Below are positions 15,548-23,865 of a DNA stretch of 32,740 bases, one piece after another (the stretch's first letter is position 1; each line of letters starts with the position of its first letter). The translations under genes were made by a program, and so were the position numbers. Where the stretch lies: the NCBI GenBank assembly GCA_937884635.1, contig CALGBW010000032.1, forward strand, positions 1 through 32,740, read 5' to 3'. Source of the stretch: an uncultured Chlamydiaceae bacterium (lineage in GTDB: Bacteria; Chlamydiota; Chlamydiia; Chlamydiales; Chlamydiaceae). Under the pieces are notes generated by a model. The model did not search any database. It saw only the letters and a program-made list of their open reading frames with translations, and was not told where the DNA came from.

Positions 15548-17950
15548 TTAAGCTCTTACGCTTACTAAAGAACCATTAAATTTTTTCTGTTTATCAAACC
15601 TATATAACCCCTCAATCACAAACTGATGGGCGATATGTTCTTTTTCCCATCCAGATCGTAGAAGACTTTGCAAATACGGACTGGTTGCTGTCATACCGGG
15701 AATTGGATTCACTTCAGATAGCCAAAATTGCCCTTCACTATCTAAGAAAAAGTCTACTCTCCCGCATCCCTTTCCTCTCATTGCTCGATAAGTCTTATCA
15801 GCGAGCTCTTTTACTCTATGTTTTTCCTCTTCGGATAGGTCTAAATCAAAACGAATCGTTGCAGGGAACTCTCCATCAATCCCATACTTCTCTTGATAGC
15901 TAATCATCCCATGATGGGATCCGCAACGTTCATGGGGTTCAGCAAGGTAATAATAACTTGATGAATCACCAAAACAAGCTATTTCTATTTCCCTAGCCCC
16001 TAAACGACTTTCTTCTACAAACACATCGGTATCATACAAGAAAGCCTCTCGTATTTTTTCCCTCAATTCCTTTTCATTATGGATTTCAAAGACACCTATA
16101 CTCGATCCTAAATGTGCAGATTTTACAAACATAGGAAAGGAAAAGGCTTCCAAAATACCGCTAATACAAGAATCCTCACAGCGCACCCAAGAATGATGCA
16201 TAATCTGTTTATACGGGACGACCGGAACCCCAACAGACGCTGCCACGCGTTTAGTAAGAATTTTATTCATGGCAATAGAAGCAAAAGAAAGCGAAGGGCC
16301 AATATATGGTTTATCTATAATATCAAAAAAACCTTGCATAGTCCCATCTTCACCATATGTTCCATGTAAAACAGGAAAGCACATGTCCATCTGGCTTAAA
16401 GCTGAAGCAATAGCTGGAGATAATACAGCCTCTCCCTCATCTACCTCTTCGGTTGTGATTTCTACTACCTTCTTCCATGTCCCATTCCTAGAAATCCGGA
16501 AGTAATGCATGTCATAAAAATCAGGAGAAAAATACTGTGCTACATTCTTAGCAGAGGTAAGGGAAACATCGTGCTCGCAGGAACGTCCTCCACATAAAAT
16601 CCCAATAGACAGCTTAGCAGGTTGAAAACTTTTTAAAGCTATTCCTAAAACATCTATATTGCCTGCACCCATAGAGAGACACACATCATGCAAACGAATA
16701 AACGACTGCAAATGTGCAACTAACTGTTCATAAGGGACATAACTACAAATCACACCGGAATCTATAGCAATTCTTTCTGCATAGGCTTCATACTCCACCC
16801 TATCATCACTTACTTCTCCAGCACTATAAATGTCTGTCAAAATCACATGATCAGCTTCTTTAAATGCAGAGGCAAATCCTTCAGAATGAGCATAAAAACG
16901 TGAAAAACGATGCGGTTGGAAAATCGCTATTACACGACGTAAACCCACAGCATCTCTTACTCCTTTTAGGGTACAGGCTACCTCAGAAGGGTGATGAGCA
17001 TAATCTTCTAAAAAGAGAAACCGCTCGGATTCATTGACTCTCTGTAACCGTCTTTGGACTCCAGGGAAAGTCGCTAAAGCGGAACGAATACTGCTTTCTT
17101 CTATACCAAAAGAGAACGCTATACCAATAGCAGCAGCAGCATTTGACACATTATGCATACCAACTAAACTAAGCTCAATATCCCGATACTCTTTTCCTAA
17201 ATAGGTAAAAGAAAAAATCGTTCTCCACCCCTGCTGCCGATAATGAAGAATATGTAAGTCACTGGAAGAAGAAAACCCATAGGACTGCCCGTTAAGATGG
17301 CATAACTCAGCACAATCTTTATTATACCAACAGTATGAGGCATTTGGCACTGCCCGAGCAAAACTCTCGATACTTTGTTTCAAAAGGTCATACTGACCAC
17401 CAAAATTCTGTACATGCTCATCTTCTAAATTGGTAACCACAATAGCATGGGGGGAATATTGCTTAAGAGAACCATCACTCTCATCCGCTTCAGCAATAAA
17501 ATATTCCCCTTCCCCAGCATAACCATTCATATGATTAGGAAGCCGTCCGCCAATCGCATATGAAGGAGCCTTCCCAGCCTTTTGAAAAATCCAGGCTAAC
17601 AGTGAAGTAACTGTAGTCTTTCCGTGGCTACCGGAGACTAAAATAGAAATATTGTCCTTCATCAGCATAGAGAGCAATTCAGCTCTATGCAACAAAGGTA
17701 ATCCCCGGCGTAATGCCTCTTTATACTCCTCATTCTCAGAGGAAATCCCTGATCCATATACAACAATGCCATCTGTAGGAACATGATCACGGCTATGGCC
17801 CAGAAAACACTGTGCACCTTTTTCTTTCAGTTGCTGGATAGTTGTACTAGAAGCTAAATCGCTTCCAGAAACAGTCATACCACGATCAAGTAGGATATGA
17901 GCAAGGGCGCTCATTCCTATACCACCGATACCAATGAAATAGTATTGCAA
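15548..17950 (-). CDS. murC/ddlA: MurC-Ddl fusion: UDP-MurNAc-L-alanine ligase / D-Ala-D-Ala ligase
   Basis: This 800-residue bifunctional enzyme is characteristic of Chlamydiaceae. The MurC half (about 1-447) starts with the nucleotide-binding FIGIGGIGMSALA and has the ATP motif SGSHGKTTVTSLL near residue 107; it adds L-Ala to UDP-MurNAc. The Ddl half (about 450-800) starts at LSIGILCGGRSCEHDVSL and ends with the ATP-grasp block WLSEVNPIPGMTATSPYL; it joins two D-Ala residues, the step blocked by D-cycloserine. The only usable start is a TTG at 17948-17950, with AGGA ten bases upstream; the nearest upstream stop (TAG) leaves no ATG or GTG in frame. A rare TTG start behind a long folded leader suggests control of translation. 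The hairpin TTAACC/GGTTAA (15536-15551) covers the stop codon but lacks a U-run. The locus corresponds to CT762. Confidence 0.96.
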   Translation of the reverse strand: MQYYFIGIGGIGMSALAHILLDRGMTVSGSDLASSTTIQQLKEKGAQCFLGHSRDHVPTDGIVVYGSGISSENEEYKEALRRGLPLLHRAELLSMLMKDNISILVSGSHGKTTVTSLLAWIFQKAGKAPSYAIGGRLPNHMNGYAGEGEYFIAEADESDGSLKQYSPHAIVVTNLEDEHVQNFGGQYDLLKQSIESFARAVPNASYCWYNKDCAELCHLNGQSYGFSSSSDLHILHYRQQGWRTIFSFTYLGKEYRDIELSLVGMHNVSNAAAAIGIAFSFGIEESSIRSALATFPGVQRRLQRVNESERFLFLEDYAHHPSEVACTLKGVRDAVGLRRVIAIFQPHRFSRFYAHSEGFASAFKEADHVILTDIYSAGEVSDDRVEYEAYAERIAIDSGVICSYVPYEQLVAHLQSFIRLHDVCLSMGAGNIDVLGIALKSFQPAKLSIGILCGGRSCEHDVSLTSAKNVAQYFSPDFYDMHYFRISRNGTWKKVVEITTEEVDEGEAVLSPAIASALSQMDMCFPVLHGTYGEDGTMQGFFDIIDKPYIGPSLSFASIAMNKILTKRVAASVGVPVVPYKQIMHHSWVRCEDSCISGILEAFSFPMFVKSAHLGSSIGVFEIHNEKELREKIREAFLYDTDVFVEESRLGAREIEIACFGDSSSYYYLAEPHERCGSHHGMISYQEKYGIDGEFPATIRFDLDLSEEEKHRVKELADKTYRAMRGKGCGRVDFFLDSEGQFWLSEVNPIPGMTATSPYLQSLLRSGWEKEHIAHQFVIEGLYRFDKQKKFNGSLVSVRA

Positions 17951-18279
17951 TTCCGCTACTTCCTGAAATGAGATTTCATTAACTCCTGACTCCTAAGGCT
18001 AAAACTGCAGGGGTTTGAGGTTAGACTCTTTTGCCCCTTTATCCTTACCAGGCGTGTCAGACACCCTTCTCCAGCATTCGCTGAAGACCATAAAACGCCC
18101 TGACATGGATTCAAGGCATATCTATACTTACCTTAAATAATAGCTAATTACGAAATACATACAAGAACAGGTTGACACTTGTTCCTAAAGGAATAGGCCC
18201 ATACGGGAAAAGCCTCCCATTCTCACTACAAGGTTATCATAGGAACACTCCCTCATTATGATCTGAGAAGATAAACTAC
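17951..18279 (-). promoter_or_regulatory. murC-ddl promoter candidate and folded leader region
   Basis: This gap holds a promoter candidate on the minus strand, TTGTAT (18159-18164), 16 bases, TATTAT (18137-18142), with a start near 18130. The resulting leader of about 180 bases can fold. CAGGGCGT (18095-18102) pairs with ACGCCTG (18049-18055) with one bulge, and inside it CTTCAGC/GCTGGAG (18069-18086) forms a 7-bp stem with a GAAT loop. Two small reading frames lie in the leader: 35 codons (17999-18106, no ribosome site), and a 7-codon frame MKSHFRK behind AGGAG that ends just before the murC TTG start. No known riboswitch class was recognised. Confidence 0.4.
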
Positions 18280-18305
18280 AAAAGATTCCGCTTAGCTAAT
18301 CTTTT
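18280..18305. terminator. Bidirectional terminator after the murG-small ORF unit
   Basis: AAAAGATT (18280-18287) and AATCTTTT (18298-18305) form a perfect 8-bp stem around a 10-base loop, with A- and T-runs at the ends. It begins one base after the stop of the small ORF on the minus strand, so it would end the mraY-to-murG transcript before murC-ddl. Confidence 0.6.
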
Positions 18306-18306
18306 A

Positions 18307-18504
18307 TTACTGGGGGGGGCCCTCTTCTGGGTTTGATTGTTGGCTATCTTGTATGGGAGGCGTATCTTCTGCAAACCACTTCATCAAGGCACTTGCTAAT
18401 ATCTGAATACGTTGCATTCGTCTTCTATCAGATTCAGAAGGAGGGTTCCCATCCCGACCTTTAAGGTCGTTCGAAATCTTGAAGATCACAAAAACATCTT
18501 GCAT
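18307..18504 (-). CDS. Small hypothetical protein between murG and murC
   Basis: This is a 65-codon reading frame I do not recognise. It starts with an ATG at 18502-18504, 89 bases after murG, and stops one base before the terminator hairpin at 18280-18305, as expected for a last gene of an operon. The protein has a hydrophilic centre (ESDRRRMQRIQ), a short amphipathic helix (ILASALMKWF), and an acidic, proline- and glutamine-rich tail. There is no signal peptide or membrane segment. The ribosome site is poor. A run of eight C bases (18312-18319) lies in the last codons, so the C-terminus would change with a one-base slip. A perfect 15-base palindrome in the coding region (CGACCTT-T-AAGGTCG) may instead mark a structured RNA. 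Coding status is moderate. Confidence 0.45.
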   Translation of the reverse strand: MQDVFVIFKISNDLKGRDGNPPSESDRRRMQRIQILASALMKWFAEDTPPIQDSQQSNPEEGPPQ

Positions 18505-18593
18505 TGTTACTTACACTCATACTTTTTCTACAGACACACTACCAAAGTAAAACCTTGTGTCTCTCCTCCGTTACTCTTCTTGTATAAAAAGAA

Positions 18594-19652
18594 CTATAAT
18601 CTTTCACAAACAAACTGGTAAAAGGATTTTGCTGTTTGTTTTTCATGAAACCGTTTTAAAGCATTTTGTCTAGCTTGCATTACCTCTGGAGATAAAGCAT
18701 GCTTAAGCTTATGACTCAGGGTAGCACTAGAAAGATCTTTCTGTTCAATAACCTCTCCCCCACCTACTTCATAAGCAAAGAAATTAGCATTCTCCAACTG
18801 ATGTCCATAAGCCCCTGGGTAAGGAATCATAATAGAAGGAATTTTTGCCCAGAGTAATTCATCCATGATGGTTGCTCCAGCCCTACTAATGACTAAATCA
18901 GAAGAGAGTAACAAAGACAGTACATCTGTTTCTACCCGCTTTACACAGTGTGCTATCCTCTCTTTTTGATATAATCGAGCAACTGCTTCATCATCCTCTT
19001 TAGGCCCGGTAATATGCTGAACATACAAATTTGGATAATCAGATTTGAGCGATATGAGTGACAAAGGTGCAATTTGATTTAAAATACGCGCTCCCTGAGA
19101 TCCTCCTATAATACTGATCTTAGGAGTATGAGAGCTTTGCTTAGGAGGTTCTTGAACATCCCGTTTAGGTAGCTGTATCGTTTTTACATGTCCTGAAAAA
19201 TAACGTTGAGCTGGAGGAAAGGCAATACCTACCCCGTGAGCAAAACGAGAGAACAGCTGATTAACCTTCCCAGGAACAATATTCTGTTCATGTAGAAATA
19301 AAGGGATCCCATATGTTTTTGCTGCAAGTAAAGCTGGCAGCGAATGATAGCTTCCAAAGCCTATCACTGCATCTGGTTGGAAAGAGCGTAAAGCGCGGCA
19401 TGCTCGTATATACCCAACCAGTAAATCTTTCGTATGCCGGTACGCACGGATAGGATGTGCGGTTACAGGGAATCCAGAAGGAACCTCTAAAAAAGATACC
19501 CCTTCAGGAATAAGATAAGAGTCCTGCAATCCCTTCCCTACTAATAAAACCTCAACGCCCTCTTTAAGAAAAACCTCTCTTGTAGCTAGAGCTGGAATGA
19601 TATGTCCCCCTGTCCCTCCAACTGCCAGAATGATCTTTTGTACTTTTTTCAT
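18594..19652 (-). CDS. murG: UDP-GlcNAc:lipid I N-acetylglucosaminyltransferase
   Basis: This peripheral membrane glycosyltransferase (GT28) turns lipid I into lipid II on the inner face of the membrane. Seen: GGTGGHIIPALA near residue 13, GFGSYHSLPALLAA, LHEQNIVPGKVNQ, the donor-binding GGSQGARILNQ, and SRAGATIMDELLWAKIPSI with the late GAYGHQLENA. The 352 residues are normal. The ATG at 19650-19652 has AAGGAT seven bases upstream. This start lies 89 bases inside the 3' end of ftsW in another frame. The glycine-rich N-terminus begins so soon after the start that no later start is possible. The pair must therefore truly overlap, unless ftsW has a frameshift. The locus corresponds to CT761. 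Confidence 0.96.
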   Translation of the reverse strand: MKKVQKIILAVGGTGGHIIPALATREVFLKEGVEVLLVGKGLQDSYLIPEGVSFLEVPSGFPVTAHPIRAYRHTKDLLVGYIRACRALRSFQPDAVIGFGSYHSLPALLAAKTYGIPLFLHEQNIVPGKVNQLFSRFAHGVGIAFPPAQRYFSGHVKTIQLPKRDVQEPPKQSSHTPKISIIGGSQGARILNQIAPLSLISLKSDYPNLYVQHITGPKEDDEAVARLYQKERIAHCVKRVETDVLSLLLSSDLVISRAGATIMDELLWAKIPSIMIPYPGAYGHQLENANFFAYEVGGGEVIEQKDLSSATLSHKLKHALSPEVMQARQNALKRFHEKQTAKSFYQFVCERL

Positions 19653-20718
19653 TACATATCCTTAAAAGCAAAGAGACACCGCACATATTTGCGATAAGAG
19701 ATGACCCACCTTGGCTGAAAAAAGGCAAGTTCACTCCCTTACTTGGTAGTAAGCCTGATACCACTCCTAAATTAATGAAGGCCTGCATCCCAATAATGAT
19801 AGTAACAACAATTGCCAAAGAAGCCCCTTCTAAAGAACGCTCTCGCATGGCAATGATGTAACCACATAAAACAAAAAGCATATATAAAAAGATTAATAAC
19901 AACATGCCAATAAAGCCAAATTCTTCTGCATAAATCGCTGCAATATAATCGTTTTGTGCTTCTGGCAGATATGTCAGCTTCTGTAGGCTTTTCCCTGGTC
20001 CTTTTCCTAGTAATCGTCCTGATCCAGCGGCTATCTTCGCTTGATACGGCTGATGCCCTCTCCCTTTGATATCTAATTCTGGATGAAGATAGACATGCAG
20101 GCGATAGCGTACATAAGGCAATCGATATGCTAGCACGCCACCAGCAATGAAAATACAACCTAAGGGTAACAACCAATAGCGCCAAGGAACGGCTGTCATA
20201 ATAAATACAGGAATCAAAGAAAAAGCTATGACCACTGCAGATCCGTTATCAGGTTCTATAGCAATGAGGGCAATAGGAAAGAAAAGCAATGCAACCAAAT
20301 AAAAGAAATTTCTAAACGTCTTTTTATATAAGGTGCCTGATCCTAAATATTCTATAGCGACACAAGGGATAAGATACTTCACAAACTCTGAAGGTTGAAT
20401 CGTAAATTGCCCTATCCCTAACCAACGTCTTGCGCCATTACGACAAATGCCCATCCCCGGAATAAGAACAATAATCAATGCCAGTGTGGCAATGGCGAGA
20501 AGAGCCGGACTGATTTTTAAAAAATCCTTCCACCCTACTAAATAAATCAAAGAGGAGGCGCTCATCCCAAGAGCAAGATAGGCAAGCTGACGTACCAGAG
20601 CCTTATGTGTACTCCACGGCAGAGCCTTATCAAGAACTTCTGCAGAAGAGGTATCAAATACCATAACCAAACCTAGGGAAAAAATTCCCAAAAGGCATGA
20701 AATAACAAACCACTTCAT
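19564..20718 (-). CDS. ftsW: SEDS-family cell division protein FtsW
   Basis: This 384-residue polytopic membrane protein of the SEDS family polymerises lipid II into glycan strands at the septum with its partner transpeptidase. It has about ten hydrophobic segments. The family blocks are NGARRWLGIGQFTIQPSEFVK (split by eye around residues 94-113), PDNGSAVVIAFSL, the late GVVSGLLPSKGVNLPFFSQG, and GGSSLIANMCG. Chlamydia lacks FtsZ and divides with MreB, so FtsW here works in an MreB-led division plane. The last 29 residues, rich in Ser, Arg, Lys and Tyr (SGSWRDRGTYHSSSSYKRG), are read from the start of murG in another frame. The gene lies 12 bases after nlpD with a weak ribosome site. The locus corresponds to CT760. 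Confidence 0.94.
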   Translation of the reverse strand: MKWFVISCLLGIFSLGLVMVFDTSSAEVLDKALPWSTHKALVRQLAYLALGMSASSLIYLVGWKDFLKISPALLAIATLALIIVLIPGMGICRNGARRWLGIGQFTIQPSEFVKYLIPCVAIEYLGSGTLYKKTFRNFFYLVALLFFPIALIAIEPDNGSAVVIAFSLIPVFIMTAVPWRYWLLPLGCIFIAGGVLAYRLPYVRYRLHVYLHPELDIKGRGHQPYQAKIAAGSGRLLGKGPGKSLQKLTYLPEAQNDYIAAIYAEEFGFIGMLLLIFLYMLFVLCGYIIAMRERSLEGASLAIVVTIIIGMQAFINLGVVSGLLPSKGVNLPFFSQGGSSLIANMCGVSLLLRICNEKSTKDHSGSWRDRGTYHSSSSYKRGFS

Positions 20719-20730
20719 AAGGTGATCATA

Positions 20731-21438
20731 TTATCGGATGCGCAAGCGATCTCCAGGTCTTAATTTACGGGCCTTGCTTTCATCTAAACCATTCAGCTGC
20801 AAAAGATCCTCAAGACGAATGCCATTTCGCAAAGCAATAGCCCAAGGACTATCTCCTTCTTTCACAACATAGTAATCGTCTGGGTTAGCAACCTTGACTT
20901 GTGTTTTCTGATCCTCCTGTTTCTGAGAAACAGGGACTTTGATGACCTGTCCTATTTTTAGCTGTGTAGTACTCAAATCATTCAACTGCATGAGTACAGC
21001 AACTGTTGTATGATTAGCCCGTGCAATTCTCTCTAAAAAGTCTCCTTTCTTGACAATCACCGTAGTATAGCCTGGCTGTTCTACCTTTTGCTGTTGAATG
21101 ACCTTTTCTTTCGGAGCTTCTACAGGAGCTACAGGTTCTGGTTGTGGAGTCGGCTCTATAACTGGTACAGGCTTTGGCTTCACCTCATTATCCATAAACT
21201 GCGCAGCTAATTCAGATCGACTGATAGGCTTCGCTGTTTCTAGAACAGCTGGGGTGATCACTTTTTCCGGAGCACGTTCTATAACCTTTTCTACGTGAGC
21301 AATCTCAGTTAATTTAGAAGGCAAAGTAGGAAGCACTACCTCATGCGATCTTTGAGACTGCTTAGCTGTTGTAAATAATACAGCTAACAAAGCCATATTA
21401 ACAAGGGTCGCTATGATAATGGTATCTCTGCGGTTCAT
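20731..21438 (-). CDS. nlpD: NlpD-like LysM-repeat protein, membrane-anchored, without peptidase domain
   Basis: This 235-residue protein has an N-terminal hydrophobic segment (about 6-24), a proline- and valine-rich linker (about 88-110), and two LysM peptidoglycan-binding repeats. Repeat one (about 124-169) begins YTTVIVKKGDFLERIA and repeat two (189-235) begins YYVVKEGDSPWAIA. It is named NlpD by locus and LysM content (CT759), but the M23 (LytM) domain that defines E. coli NlpD is absent: the protein ends with LysM two. No lipobox cysteine is visible near the N-terminus. It is probably a periplasmic peptidoglycan sensor or activator that helps cell separation. Its ATG overlaps the murD stop by four bases, so it is translated with murD. 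Confidence 0.85.
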   Translation of the reverse strand: MNRRDTIIIATLVNMALLAVLFTTAKQSQRSHEVVLPTLPSKLTEIAHVEKVIERAPEKVITPAVLETAKPISRSELAAQFMDNEVKPKPVPVIEPTPQPEPVAPVEAPKEKVIQQQKVEQPGYTTVIVKKGDFLERIARANHTTVAVLMQLNDLSTTQLKIGQVIKVPVSQKQEDQKTQVKVANPDDYYVVKEGDSPWAIALRNGIRLEDLLQLNGLDESKARKLRPGDRLRIR

Positions 21439-22688
21439 GATTGCTCCATCTCTTGGACTAACTGCTTAAAGCAATTTCCTCTTTCCTCAAAGTTCTTAAA
21501 CTGATCGAAACTCGCACATCCAGGAGAAAAAAGAACCGAATCTCCAGGCGTTGCAACACATCGAGCTATTTCTACAGCCTCTTGCAAATCTTTTGCTAAA
21601 GAAATAGGGAATAAACCTAGCAGATCTTGAGCTATCTGCCCACGGCATTCTCCCATAGCGATGATATACTTTGCCGTCTTTGTCAACACAGGAATTAAAG
21701 AAGAAAAATTACTTCCTTTGTTTCTTCCTCCTAAGATTAGAACGACATGCTTCCCTAACGCTAACAAAGCCTTTTCGATCGAGCTAACCGTTGTTGCCTT
21801 ACTATCGTTGATATAATGCACCAGACCTTTTTCCCCCAAGTACTCTATACGATGGGGAGGCTTTTTAAATAGCTTGATAGCAGAAAGGAACACTTCCTTA
21901 TCTATAGAAACTACTTCATTTGCTAGAACATAGGCAGCACAATAATTACAGATATCATGAGTATATAAAAAGAGATCTGCACATTGCGTATTAACGAGGG
22001 AAAATAACTCATGGACTTTCGGTAAATAGGAATTCCCTATAGAAACCCCCTCACCACCCCATAAGTTTTTACCATCACGCACATACTGTGCTAGCTTATA
22101 CTTCGCCGCGGTATAATCATCCATCGTCCCGTGATAATCCAAGTGATTCTCAGAAAGGTTCAGTATAATGCCCCCTGATAACACAGGAGAATAGCTATGG
22201 ACGTTCTGTAACTGAAACGAACTAATCTCAACAACGCGAACTCCCTCTTCTCTCATTCCATCTAGAACAGGGAAGCCGATATTCCCCATAGCAAAAGCTG
22301 GGATCCCTGCACACTTAAATAAGTGCGTTAAAAATAATGTAGTTGTCGTTTTCCCATTAGATCCCGTAATCCCTACAGAAGGAAAACGAGCAAACTCCTG
22401 ACTTTGGAAAGCAAGCTGTATATCTGTATAAATGGGAATGCTCCTATGTTGAGCTTCTACAACCCAACTATGTGTCATTCTGATACCAGGGGACCTGACT
22501 AACAGGGAAACATCTTCAGGAAACTCTTGTGAGGATTCGAGATAACGCTCATGGAAGTACTCACAAGAAACAAGGGGCTCCAATGCACTGTCAACACCAA
22601 TGACATAATCTCCCCTTTCGTATAGAAATCTAGCAACTGATTTCCCTGATATTCCTGAGCCGAGAACAATAATACGCTGCTCTCTCAT
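21435..22688 (-). CDS. murD: UDP-N-acetylmuramoyl-L-alanine--D-glutamate ligase
   Basis: This cytoplasmic Mur ligase adds D-glutamate to UDP-MurNAc-L-Ala. The 417 residues include the N-terminal nucleotide-binding VLGSGISGKSVA, the ATP loop GITGSNGKTTTT (106-117), the NLSENHLDYHG block with the conserved histidine, and the C-terminal block FSPGCASFDQFKNFEERG. The ATG at 22686-22688 has AAGGA about six bases upstream. mraY ends 147 bases upstream; that gap holds only short AT-rich stretches and a stray AGGAGG without a suitable start codon, and no clear promoter or terminator. The stop overlaps the nlpD start. The locus corresponds to CT758. Confidence 0.97.
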   Translation of the reverse strand: MREQRIIVLGSGISGKSVARFLYERGDYVIGVDSALEPLVSCEYFHERYLESSQEFPEDVSLLVRSPGIRMTHSWVVEAQHRSIPIYTDIQLAFQSQEFARFPSVGITGSNGKTTTTLFLTHLFKCAGIPAFAMGNIGFPVLDGMREEGVRVVEISSFQLQNVHSYSPVLSGGIILNLSENHLDYHGTMDDYTAAKYKLAQYVRDGKNLWGGEGVSIGNSYLPKVHELFSLVNTQCADLFLYTHDICNYCAAYVLANEVVSIDKEVFLSAIKLFKKPPHRIEYLGEKGLVHYINDSKATTVSSIEKALLALGKHVVLILGGRNKGSNFSSLIPVLTKTAKYIIAMGECRGQIAQDLLGLFPISLAKDLQEAVEIARCVATPGDSVLFSPGCASFDQFKNFEERGNCFKQLVQEMEQS

Positions 22689-22835
22689 ACAGTCCTTTGG
22701 AGATTAAGAACGACCTCCGTTGCCCAATCTCCTATCTTATTCAAAAAAAGGACAAGTTAGCTCAAGACCTATTATCATTCAAGAAAACAAACTCTCTACC
22801 CTATAAGGGCTGATATATGTCCTCCTAATGACCAA

Positions 22836-23843
22836 TCAGAAAAAAACAGAATGACTAGCTAGTAATCCTAATATAGCGCAGAGAATACTGATAATCCAAA
22901 ATCGTGATACAACTTTAGACTCTGAAAGCCCCTTATACTCATAATGATGATGTAAGGGCGAGCATAAAAAAATACGTCTCTTACGTATTTTACAACTGAA
23001 TACCTGTAAAATCACTGAGCCTGCCTCAGCAACAAAAATCCCTCCGATAATCAAGAGAAGGAGCTCAGAGCGTAAACAAACAAAACACAAACCTAATACA
23101 CCGCCTAGAAGAAGAGAACCCGTATCCCCCATAAATACTTGCGCTGGAGAACTATTATACCAAAAAAAACTCAGGCATAACCCTAGAAGGGAAGTAGCGA
23201 TAATCATGACATCACGAGATAGCGAGAGCCCATTACTTAAATAAGCAATGCCCATACAGGCGATACAGGCAACTCCAACAGTTCCTGTTGCTAATCCATC
23301 TAAACCATCTGTTAGGTTTACAGCATTACTCGTCCCTACAATAGTTACAGTAGCAAGTAGGATACAAAAAGCCTTTCCCCATAGAGAACCCGCTAAAGAT
23401 ACAGAAGTAGTAAATGGAATAGATAAAGAAAACCGCTCCTGAGGAGGGAGGCAAAATGCAAATAGGGCAATTACGATACACAAAGCAATGACAACCTGAA
23501 AACAAAACTTCTGCTTCGCAGTGACGCCATGTCCTTTTTGTTTTTTTATCTTAATCCTATCATCAAACCAGCCCAAAAGCCCAAGAGAACAAGATAGAAG
23601 AACAAATAACCACGTCACAACTTGATTCCAAGACATCCATAATAGAATCATGATGGGGAGAGAAATAAGAAACACCACCCCTCCTCCGGTAGGAACATGT
23701 TCTTTCCCTTGATGCAGCTGTTCTAACTTTTCACAATATTCCTTATGAATCTGATCTAAAAACCCAACTCGTTTCAAATAAGGAATCATCCAACGAGTTA
23801 AATATAGACCTAATAAAAAAGCGGAGAAAAAAACAGCACCCAT
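22836..23843 (-). CDS. mraY: Phospho-N-acetylmuramoyl-pentapeptide transferase
   Basis: This polytopic membrane enzyme links the MurNAc-pentapeptide to undecaprenyl phosphate to give lipid I. The 335 residues contain about ten hydrophobic segments and the family blocks GWFDDRIKI (first aspartate pair), NAVNLTDGLDGLATG, FMGDTGSLLLGG, and the histidine-rich CSPLHHHYEYKG near the C-terminus. No ribosome site precedes the ATG at 23841-23843. The metallophosphoesterase gene ends 22 bases upstream, so mraY is probably read through from groEL3 and that gene. In the usual cluster murF lies here; its replacement points to an inversion. The locus corresponds to CT757. Confidence 0.96.
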   Translation of the reverse strand: MGAVFFSAFLLGLYLTRWMIPYLKRVGFLDQIHKEYCEKLEQLHQGKEHVPTGGGVVFLISLPIMILLWMSWNQVVTWLFVLLSCSLGLLGWFDDRIKIKKQKGHGVTAKQKFCFQVVIALCIVIALFAFCLPPQERFSLSIPFTTSVSLAGSLWGKAFCILLATVTIVGTSNAVNLTDGLDGLATGTVGVACIACMGIAYLSNGLSLSRDVMIIATSLLGLCLSFFWYNSSPAQVFMGDTGSLLLGGVLGLCFVCLRSELLLLIIGGIFVAEAGSVILQVFSCKIRKRRIFLCSPLHHHYEYKGLSESKVVSRFWIISILCAILGLLASHSVFF

Positions 23844-23865
23844 ACGTAATACAAAAAAACAGTCA

